Source: Bradyrhizobium sp. BRP22
GTDB taxonomy: Bacteria > Pseudomonadota > Alphaproteobacteria > Rhizobiales > Xanthobacteraceae
Length of the DNA: 64,000 bases
Reading direction: 5' to 3'
NCBI RefSeq assembly: GCF_020194175.1
Contig: NZ_JADYVX010000005.1
Coordinates: 1 to 64,000, forward strand
In this document: piece by piece, positions 57,626 through 64,000 of the stretch
How positions within the stretch are numbered: position 1 is the first letter of the stretch
How the letters are laid out: every line of letters starts with the position of its first letter
Position numbers and translations under genes: made by a program
The notes under the pieces: generated by a model
The model's input: only the letters and a program-made list of their open reading frames with translations
Database searches by the model: none
Told to the model about the DNA's origin: nothing

Positions 57626-58864
57626 ATGCCATTCAGCCATACCGTCCGGCGGGTGTTTTTGGCGGCCGTCACTATTCTTGCCGCAACCTGCACGGCTTCG
57701 GCGCAGACGAAGTACGACGTCGGCGCCACCGATACCGAGATCAAGATCGGCAACATCATGCCCTATAGCGGGCCGCTGTCCGCCTACGGCGTCATCGGCG
57801 AGACCGAGGCCGCGTACTTCAGGATGATCAACGAGCAGGGCGGCATCAACGGCCGCAAGATCAATTTCATCTCATATGACGACGCCTACAGCCCGCCGAA
57901 AACAGTTGAGCAGGCGCGCAAGCTGGTCGAGAGCGACGAGGTGCTCCTGATCTTCCACGCATTGGGAACGCCGACCAACAGCGCCATTCACAAATACATG
58001 AATACGAAGAAGGTCCCGCACCTCTTCGTCTCCAGTGGCGCCACCAAGTGGAACGACCCGAAGCACTTTCCGTGGACCACGGGCTGGCAGCCGAACTATC
58101 AGAGCGAAGCCCGCATCTTCGCGAAGTACGTGCTCAAGGAGAAGCCCGACGCCAGGATCGGCGTTTTCTATCAGAACGATGATTCCGGCGTCGATTTCAT
58201 GAAGGGCTTCAGGGACGGGCTGGGCGACAAGGCCCGCTCCATGATCGTGGCCGAGGAGAGCTACGAGACCTCGGAGCCGACGATCGACTCGCACATCGTG
58301 AAAATGAAGTCGGCCAATGTCGACGTCATCGTCAACTTCGCCACTCCCAAGTTCGCAGCGCAGGCGATCAAGAAGATTGCCGAAATCGGCTGGAAGCCCA
58401 TGCATGTCATGACCAGCGTCTCGATCTCGGTGGCGAGCGTGATGAAGCCGGCGGGCGTCGAGAACGGCCAGGGCATCGTATCGGCCACCTATCTGAAGGA
58501 TGCGACCGATGCCCAATGGAAGGACGATCCCGGCATCCAGCGTTTCGACACGTTCCTGGCGAAATACTATCCAAGAGGAAATCGCGCCGACGTGCTGGTG
58601 CTGACGGGCTATTCAGCGGCCCAATCGCTGGTCCATGTCCTGAAGGCCTGCGGCGACAACCTGACCCGCGAAAACGTCATGAAGCAGGCCGCGTCGATGA
58701 AGGACGTCGAGCTTGACGGGCTGCTGCCGGGCATCAAGATGAACACGAGCGCCAATGATTTTGGCCCGATCCAGGACCTGCAGCTCATCCGCTTCAAGGG
58801 CGAAAGCTGGGAGCGCTTCGGCGACGTCATATCCGGACGCCGCGCCGCGAGCGAGATGAACTAG
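57626..58864 (+). CDS. branched-chain amino-acid-type ABC substrate-binding protein
   Basis: A 412-residue periplasmic binding protein (Peripla_BP_6). The signal peptide ends CTASAQT, then DTEIKIGNIMPYSGPLSAYGVIG, the usual ligand-site opening, followed by DDAYSPPKTVEQARKLVESDEVLLI and GVFYQNDDSGVDFMKGFRDGL. The ATG at 57626 follows AGGGAGAG. No permease or ATPase genes adjoin it, so it must use a distant transporter or serve as a sensor. The ligand is possibly an aromatic or short acid, but that cannot be read from sequence. Confidence 0.9.
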   Translation: MPFSHTVRRVFLAAVTILAATCTASAQTKYDVGATDTEIKIGNIMPYSGPLSAYGVIGETEAAYFRMINEQGGINGRKINFISYDDAYSPPKTVEQARKLVESDEVLLIFHALGTPTNSAIHKYMNTKKVPHLFVSSGATKWNDPKHFPWTTGWQPNYQSEARIFAKYVLKEKPDARIGVFYQNDDSGVDFMKGFRDGLGDKARSMIVAEESYETSEPTIDSHIVKMKSANVDVIVNFATPKFAAQAIKKIAEIGWKPMHVMTSVSISVASVMKPAGVENGQGIVSATYLKDATDAQWKDDPGIQRFDTFLAKYYPRGNRADVLVLTGYSAAQSLVHVLKACGDNLTRENVMKQAASMKDVELDGLLPGIKMNTSANDFGPIQDLQLIRFKGESWERFGDVISGRRAASEMN

Positions 58865-58919
58865 CACTTCACCTCGCTCCGCTAGAGGGGCGAGGTGACC
58901 CCCGGCTTGCTTTCTGATT

Positions 58920-59195
58920 CTAGAACGGCGTTCCCATCAGCTTCGACAATCTTTCGATGCTGAGATAGCCGGCGCTATAGGCCCACATCGCGACGCCAAA
59001 AATGACCGCCGAGATCAGTGTGGTCCAGATGAGCTTGCGACCCATCCGCGCCATGATCGGCGCGCCCGGATCGGTGCCTTCAGCGCCGCCGCCCTCCTCG
59101 TGCTGGCTGCGCACGCCGAATGGCAGTGTCAGAAACAGCACGATCCACCACAGGACAAAGTAAATCGCGAATGCAGTTGAAATGCTATAGGCCAT
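58920..59195 (-). CDS. DUF1467 membrane protein
   Basis: A 91-residue protein with two membrane helices (AFAIYFVLWWIVLFLTLPFGV and LIWTTLISAVIFGVAMWAYSAG) and a polar loop with QHEEGGGAEGTDPGAP. The family is widespread in alphaproteobacteria next to mce and proS; function unknown. A dispersed repeat ends one base before its ATG, so the usual ribosome site has been replaced by repeat sequence. Last gene of the rnj-mce unit. Confidence 0.88.
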   Translation of the reverse strand: MAYSISTAFAIYFVLWWIVLFLTLPFGVRSQHEEGGGAEGTDPGAPIMARMGRKLIWTTLISAVIFGVAMWAYSAGYLSIERLSKLMGTPF

Positions 59196-59196
59196 C

Positions 59197-59298
59197 AGAG
59201 CATGATCCGGAAAAGTGGAAACCGGTTTTCCGAAAGGATCATGCTCAAATAGAGAGACGAGGTCATGATCCGATTCCGTCTAATCGGATCATGCTCTA
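59197..59298. repeat. dispersed palindromic repeat between DUF1467 and mce
   Basis: A full copy in opposite orientation to those at 31021 and 41127: AGAGCATGATCCGGAAAAG, TGGAAACCGGTTTTCC, GGATCATGCTCAA, spacer, GTCATGATCCGATT...AATCGGATCATGCTCTA. One end supplies the TAG stop of mce; the other abuts the DUF1467 start codon. Confidence 0.85.
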
Positions 59299-59700
59299 CG
59301 CCTGCTCGATCTCGACCAGCGCGCCAGAAAAATCCTTCGGGTGGAAGAACAACACCGGCTTGCCGTGGGCTCCGATCTTGGGCTGGCCGTCGCCGAGCAC
59401 GCGCGCGCCCTCCCCGACCAGCCGGTCGCGCGCGGCGATGATGTCGGGCACGTCATAGCAGACATGATGGATGCCGCCATCGGCGTTGCGCTCGACGAAT
59501 TTTGCGATCGGCGAAGCGTCGCCGAGCGGCTCGATGAACTCGATCTTGGTGTTCGGCAAGGTTACGAACACGGTGATGACGCCGTGCTCCGGCAACGGCA
59601 CGGCATCCGAAATCTCGGCGCCGAACGCGGTGCCATAGATCTTGGCCGCCTTCTTCGCGTCCTTGACCGCTATCGCGACGTGGTTGAGCCGGCCCATCAT
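59296..59700 (-). CDS. mce: methylmalonyl-CoA epimerase
   Basis: A 134-residue VOC-fold enzyme that interconverts the methylmalonyl-CoA epimers in propionate breakdown. It opens GRLNHVAIAVKDAKKAAKIYG with a metal His near residue 5, then FVTLPNTKIEFIEPLG, GGIHHVCYDVPDI and GKPVLFFHPKDFSGALVEIEQ, giving the expected H/H/E metal set. The stop codon is provided by the neighbouring repeat. It starts 49 bp after rnj. Confidence 0.93.
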   Translation of the reverse strand: MMGRLNHVAIAVKDAKKAAKIYGTAFGAEISDAVPLPEHGVITVFVTLPNTKIEFIEPLGDASPIAKFVERNADGGIHHVCYDVPDIIAARDRLVGEGARVLGDGQPKIGAHGKPVLFFHPKDFSGALVEIEQA

Positions 59701-59749
59701 GTTGTCTCTCCCTCGCAGTTGCGCCTGTTCTTATCGCGCCCGTACCGCA

Positions 59750-61420
59750 TCAGACCGTCAGCACGTGAACGAGGCAGATCGGCTTCTTGCCCCAATGCTC
59801 GTTCACGGTTGCCCGCACCGCGCGCCGCACCGATTCCGCAACCGCATCCGGGTCGCGTCGGCGTGCCCGCGGCAGGCTTTCCACCGTCGATACCACCACA
59901 TCGAACACGATCTCGTCGAGCACCTCGCCCGCGGTATTTTTCTCGGGCACACCGACCAGATCGACCTCCGGATCCTCCGCCAATTCCCCCTGCTCCGTCA
60001 TGGCCATCGCAACAAAGGCGCAGCCGGCAAACCCCATCCGCCGCCGCTCGACCACGGCGCGGGACTTGGCGTCCTCCAGAATGATGCCGTCCTTGTAGAG
60101 GCGCCCCGAGGGCAGCTCGGCGATGATCCCGGGCTCGCCGGGGCCGAGCTTGACCAGATCGCCGTTGCGGCACTCGATGACCTTTGGCACGCCGGCGGCA
60201 CGCGCAAGCTTGGCGTGCTCGTGCAGATGCAGCGCCTCGCCATGCACGGGGATGACGATCTGTGGCCGCACCCAGGACAGCATCTCGCGCATCTCGTCGC
60301 GGCGCGGATGGCCGGAGACGTGGACCAGACAGTCACGGTCGGTGATGATCTCGATACCCTGCTCGACCAAATCGTTGATGATCGAGCCGACCGCTTTCTC
60401 GTTGCCGGGAATGGTGCGCGAGGAGAAGATCACGCAATCGCCCTTGTTGAGCGTGATCTCCGGATGATCGTCCTTGGCGATCCGTGCCAGCGCTGCGCGC
60501 GGCTCGCCCTGGCTGCCGGTGCAGATCGCCAGCACCTTGTCTGGCGGGAAATGGCCATAGAGATCGGGCCCGCGGAAATTCTGCACGCCATCGAGATAGC
60601 CGGTCTCGCGCGCGACCTGGACCACGCGGTCCATGGCGCGGCCGACCACCACGACCTCACGGTCCGCCACCCGCGCCGCATCGGCGACCGCCTTGATGCG
60701 CGCGACGTTGGAGGCGAAGGTCGTCACTGCGACGCGGCCCTTCGCGCCCTTCACCAGCTCGGCGATGGTCTTCGACACCTCCGCTTCCGAGGGCGAACGC
60801 CCGTCACGCACGGCGTTGGTGGAATCGCCGATCAGCGCGAGCACGCCGGCGTCGCCAAGCTCGCGCAAGCGCTTCTCATCGGTGGGCGCACCAACGGTGG
60901 GGGTCGGATCGAGCTTCCAGTCGCCGGTGTGCAAGACCGTACCGACCTCGGTGTGGATGGCGAGCGCATGCGACTCGGGAATCGAATGCGCGACCGGGAT
61001 GAATTCGACATTGAACGGGCCGATATCGACGCGCCCGCCGGAGGGCACCACGGTGATCGGAATGTTCGGCGGATTGCGCTCGGCGGCGCATTTGGCTTCG
61101 AACAGCGCCGCGCTGAACTGGGTCGCGTAGATCTTGCATCGCAGCTTCGGCCAGAGATCGATGATGGCGCCGAAATGGTCCTCATGGGCGTGCGTCAGCA
61201 CGAGGCCCATCAGGTTCTGTTGTTCCTTCTCCAGGAACGAGATGTCGGGCATGATCAGGTCGATGCCGGGCAGATGCTCCTCGTCGCCGAAGGAGACGCC
61301 GAGATCGACTGCGAGCCAGGACCGCTGGTGGCGGTTGCCGAGCCCATAGATCGACAGGTTCATGCCGATCTCACCGACGCCGCCGAGCGGCGCGAAGGTC
61401 AGTTCATCCGGCCGCGCCAT
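59750..61420 (-). CDS. rnj: ribonuclease J
   Basis: A 556-residue metallo-beta-lactamase/beta-CASP ribonuclease with 5'-exo and endo activity, used in rRNA and mRNA processing in alphaproteobacteria. The zinc motif HAHEDH is at residues 77-82. IGDSTNAVRDGRSPSE and FSSRTIPGNEKAV are beta-CASP blocks, with HVSGHPRRDEMREMLSWVRPQIVIPVHGE near 370-400. The ATG at 61420 shares a base with the birA stop; an upstream ATG adds 31 residues without similarity. Confidence 0.95.
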   Translation of the reverse strand: MARPDELTFAPLGGVGEIGMNLSIYGLGNRHQRSWLAVDLGVSFGDEEHLPGIDLIMPDISFLEKEQQNLMGLVLTHAHEDHFGAIIDLWPKLRCKIYATQFSAALFEAKCAAERNPPNIPITVVPSGGRVDIGPFNVEFIPVAHSIPESHALAIHTEVGTVLHTGDWKLDPTPTVGAPTDEKRLRELGDAGVLALIGDSTNAVRDGRSPSEAEVSKTIAELVKGAKGRVAVTTFASNVARIKAVADAARVADREVVVVGRAMDRVVQVARETGYLDGVQNFRGPDLYGHFPPDKVLAICTGSQGEPRAALARIAKDDHPEITLNKGDCVIFSSRTIPGNEKAVGSIINDLVEQGIEIITDRDCLVHVSGHPRRDEMREMLSWVRPQIVIPVHGEALHLHEHAKLARAAGVPKVIECRNGDLVKLGPGEPGIIAELPSGRLYKDGIILEDAKSRAVVERRRMGFAGCAFVAMAMTEQGELAEDPEVDLVGVPEKNTAGEVLDEIVFDVVVSTVESLPRARRRDPDAVAESVRRAVRATVNEHWGKKPICLVHVLTV

Positions 61421-62232
61421 CAGGCCGATCCTACTGAGGCCGCCGTGCCGAAATAGACCTCGCCTGCGGTTACGGGGACGTGCTTGCCGTCGGGCAGCCG
61501 GATAATCATGCAACCTGTCTCATCGATGGTGTCGAACGTGCCTTCGAGAATAGCGTCCCCTGTCCGGATCGCCACCTTCTCCCCCAGCCGGGCGGCACGC
61601 TGAAGCCAAAGCCTCCGGATCTCCGAAAAGCCGCGGCCGTTGTCCCAGATGCCGCGGAATTCCACCCAGGCCTCCGAAAGCGCGGTAAACAGCTCCTCGG
61701 CGCTGATATGGACGCCGAGGGCGGCCAGTGAGGTCGCGGGCGTCGGCGTGCCTTCCGGTGCCCCCACGACATTAGTGCCGATACCGACGACGACGGCAAG
61801 GCCGCCATCGGCAATGTTCTCCGCCTCGAGCAGGATGCCGGCAAGCTTCCTGTCCCCTGCCAGCACGTCGTTCGGCCACTTCAGCGAGAACTTCAGCGGG
61901 TCTATTCCGCCCAAACGGAGCGCCGCCTCGACGCTGATTTTTTGCAGCGCGGCCTCGAGCGACAGCCCGGCGGCAAAGCCGAGCGTCGCCGCAACCGCGG
62001 GCGCGACGTCCATCACCTCGAGGATGCTGCTGGCGAGATTGCCGCGCGGCGCGATCCAGGCCCGCTGCCGCCGGCCGCGCCCTGCCGTCTGCTCCGGCGT
62101 CACGAACCAGATCGGCCCCCGCTCGCCTTCGCGGGCGCGGGCCATCGCCTCCGCATTGGTCGAACCGATCTGGTCAAAGGCGGCGAGCCGGTAGCCGGCG
62201 GAGGTGGCGCGCGGACCGAGCGTGAACGGCAT
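61420..62232 (-). CDS. birA: biotin--[acetyl-CoA-carboxylase] ligase
   Basis: A 270-residue monofunctional biotin protein ligase without the N-terminal DNA-binding domain. STNAEAMARAREG, TAGRGRRQRAWIAPRGNLASS (the biotinyl-AMP loop) and LKWPNDVLAGDRKLAGILLE are all present, with a small SH3-like C-terminal domain. It directly follows nuoN, an arrangement kept in rhizobia. Confidence 0.94.
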   Translation of the reverse strand: MPFTLGPRATSAGYRLAAFDQIGSTNAEAMARAREGERGPIWFVTPEQTAGRGRRQRAWIAPRGNLASSILEVMDVAPAVAATLGFAAGLSLEAALQKISVEAALRLGGIDPLKFSLKWPNDVLAGDRKLAGILLEAENIADGGLAVVVGIGTNVVGAPEGTPTPATSLAALGVHISAEELFTALSEAWVEFRGIWDNGRGFSEIRRLWLQRAARLGEKVAIRTGDAILEGTFDTIDETGCMIIRLPDGKHVPVTAGEVYFGTAASVGSA

Positions 62233-63669
62233 CTAGAAGAGCGACTTCGCCGCCGCCGTGGCGACGCTGACCAGCGGTGCCGGATAGGCGAAGAAGAAGA
62301 TGTTGAAGAGGCCTGCGACCGCCAGCACGCCCCGCAACTCGATTCTGACAGGATCGAGCTTGCCGACCGGCTCGTCGAAATACATCGTCTTGATGATGGC
62401 GAGATAATAGTAGGCGCCCACCACGCTGGTGAGCACGCCGATTACGGCGAGCGTGAACAAATTGGCCTTGATCGCCGCGACGAAGACGTACCACTTGGCG
62501 AAGAATCCCGCGAGCGGCGGAATGCCGGCGAGCGAGAACAGCAGCATCGCGAAGAAGAAGGCGAGCAGCGGATTGGTGCGCGACAGCCCGGCAAAATCGC
62601 TGATCTGTTCGACCGCCTGCCCGTTGCGCTTCATCGCCAGGATGATCGCGAATGAGCCGAGCGTCATCGCGACATAGATCGCGATGTACATCAGCACGCC
62701 CTGCGCGCCTTCCACCGTGCCGGCGGCGAGGCCGACCAGCGCAAAGCCCATGTGGCCGATCGAGGAATAGGCCATCAGGCGCTTGATGTTCTTCTGTCCG
62801 ATCGCGGCGAACGAGCCGAGCGCCATCGAGGCGATGGAGACGAACACCAGGATCTGCTGCCACTGCGGCACGATGCCGGGGAACGCGGTCAGCGTCGCAC
62901 GCGTGAACACGGCCAGCGCCGCGACCTTCGGTGCGGAAGCAAAGAACGCCGTGACCGGGGTCGGCGCGCCCTCATAGACATCAGGCGTCCACATGTGGAA
63001 CGGCACCGCCGAGACCTTGAAGCAGAGGCCTGCGAGCAGGAACACCAAACCGAACACGATGCCGGGGCTGCCGGTGTTGGCCGCCGCCGCGATACCGGCG
63101 AAGCTCACCGTACCCGTGAAACCGTAAATCAGCGAGGCGCCATAGAGCAGCATGCCCGAGGACAGCGCGCCCAGCACGAAATATTTCAGGCCGGCTTCAG
63201 TCGACTTGGCGTTGTCGCGATGGCTGGCGGCGACGACGTAGAGCGCAAGGCTCATCAGCTCGAGTCCGAGATAGAGCATGATCAGGTCGCCGGCCGAGAT
63301 CAGCACCATCATGCCGAGCGTGGAGAGCAGCACCAGGATCGAATATTCGAAGATGCGGCGCGATGGGTCGGACAGGAATTCCGTCGACAGGATCAGGGTT
63401 GCCGCCGAGCCGATCAGGGCGAGGATCTTCAGGAAGCGGGCAAAGTCGTCGACAATGAAGCTGCCGCCGAAGGTGACGAGCTTGCCGGATGGCAGCATCA
63501 GTACGAGCGCGCCGGTGAGGATCAGGAGCAAAGTCGCAAGCGTGGTCACGAGCCTGGTGGTCCCCTGCCCACGATAGGCCCCGATCATCAACAGCACCAT
63601 CGAGCCGACCGCGAGCACGAGCTCGGGCAGCACCGGCTGCAACTGATAACCTGCACTCGAAAAGCTCAT
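62233..63669 (-). CDS. nuoN: NADH-quinone oxidoreductase subunit N
   Basis: A 478-residue antiporter-like subunit of respiratory complex I with 13-14 membrane helices. [17 protein letters not shown] contains the conserved Glu of helix 5. [42 protein letters not shown] and [15 protein letters not shown] carry the proton-path lysines and histidines. Adjacent to the birA start and 10 bp after nuoM. Confidence 0.95.
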   Translation of the reverse strand: MSFSSAGYQLQPVLPELVLAVGSMVLLMIGAYRGQGTTRLVTTLATLLLILTGALVLMLPSGKLVTFGGSFIVDDFARFLKILALIGSAATLILSTEFLSDPSRRIFEYSILVLLSTLGMMVLISAGDLIMLYLGLELMSLALYVVAASHRDNAKSTEAGLKYFVLGALSSGMLLYGASLIYGFTGTVSFAGIAAAANTGSPGIVFGLVFLLAGLCFKVSAVPFHMWTPDVYEGAPTPVTAFFASAPKVAALAVFTRATLTAFPGIVPQWQQILVFVSIASMALGSFAAIGQKNIKRLMAYSSIGHMGFALVGLAAGTVEGAQGVLMYIAIYVAMTLGSFAIILAMKRNGQAVEQISDFAGLSRTNPLLAFFFAMLLFSLAGIPPLAGFFAKWYVFVAAIKANLFTLAVIGVLTSVVGAYYYLAIIKTMYFDEPVGKLDPVRIELRGVLAVAGLFNIFFFAYPAPLVSVATAAAKSLF

Positions 63670-63679
63670 GGGTAAGGCC

Positions 63680-64000
63680 TTATTGAACCGCCAGAGCGGC
63701 TGCCTTCACGGCAGTCACGGCAGTGTTGTAATTGTTGACGAGCTGCTGCACCGATGCCTCCGACATGTCCAGCACCGGCTTCGGATAGACGCCGAACAGA
63801 ATGGTCAGCGCCACCAGCGGAAACAGGATCAGGCATTCGCGCGCCGTGAGGTCCTTGATGCTCATCAAGGACGGCTTGACCAGCGCGCCGAACACCACCT
63901 TGCGATAGAGCCACAACGCGTAAGCCGCCGACAGGATCACGCCCGTGGTGGCGAGCACGGTGGTCGGCAACGACACCTTGAAGGTGCCGAGCAGCGTCAT
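63680..64000 (-). CDS. nuoM: NADH-quinone oxidoreductase subunit M, C-terminal part
   Basis: The C-terminal 106 or more residues of NuoM, cut by the window edge. [22 protein letters not shown] is the last conserved helix pair, and [26 protein letters not shown] text (here [20 protein letters not shown]) precedes the C-terminal helix. The leading ATG in view is an internal Met, not the start. Confidence 0.9.
   Translation of the reverse strand: MTLLGTFKVSLPTTVLATTGVILSAAYALWLYRKVVFGALVKPSLMSIKDLTARECLILFPLVALTILFGVYPKPVLDMSEASVQQLVNNYNTAVTAVKAAALAVQ

Noticed and set aside
59642..61456. A 604-codon open frame antisense to rnj
   Set aside because: Same reasoning: product rich in His, Arg and Asp with no domain. 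RNase J on the other strand is unambiguous.

Overview
The window is high-GC DNA from an alphaproteobacterium of the Rhizobiales, most likely Bradyrhizobium or a close Nitrobacteraceae relative. This is inferred from familiar protein sequences, from the gene order (rpsB-tsf-pyrH-frr-uppS-cdsA-dxr-rseP-bamA-lpxD-fabZ-lpxA-lpxI-lpxB; nuoM-nuoN-birA-rnj-mce), from the DUF3551 genes, from a GTTC-N7-GTTC type LexA site, and from dispersed palindromic repeats ending in CTCTAG. No rRNA, tRNA or CRISPR array was found.

Layout. 1-1344 holds a comEC gene that loses its 3' half near the left edge. 1404-4130 is a complete IS1595-family element with 30-bp inverted ends and an 8-bp target duplication. Besides its transposase it carries two overlapping small membrane-protein genes, a 61-aa gene and a HEPN-like protein. 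4.5-10.5 kb is accessory metabolism: an MHS transporter, an SPW protein, a second glutamine synthetase, an NTF2-fold protein and glnS. gltX and gltA follow. 13.7-18.9 kb is a metal-uptake block, an OprB-like porin divergent from sitABCD, with shared TTGC-type palindromes between them. 19.0-34.0 kb is the core translation, isoprenoid and lipid A run, all on the minus strand. 34.3-44.6 kb contains a secreted beta-carbonic anhydrase, dnaE, a LexA-controlled 32-aa membrane protein, a small zinc-ribbon protein, an outer-membrane barrel protein, two DUF3551 genes, lolD, lolC and proS. 44.8-58.9 kb is a second accessory block: a copper cluster (DUF2946, TonB receptor, BNR-repeat protein, TlpA-like, PCu(A)C), a globin behind a structured leader, an Rbs-type sugar ABC transporter, and a GntR/hydrolase/dioxygenase operon divergent from an orphan amino-acid-type binding protein. 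From 58.9 kb core genes resume (DUF1467, mce, rnj, birA, nuoN, partial nuoM).

The accessory blocks look inserted into a conserved backbone, judged from familiarity with rhizobial gene order rather than from any comparison run here. Two observations stand out. The first is the IS1595 element carrying a HEPN protein and small membrane proteins. The second is a tiny membrane-protein gene at 38856-38954, preceded by two LexA boxes, whose size and control resemble the SOS cell-division inhibitor SidA.
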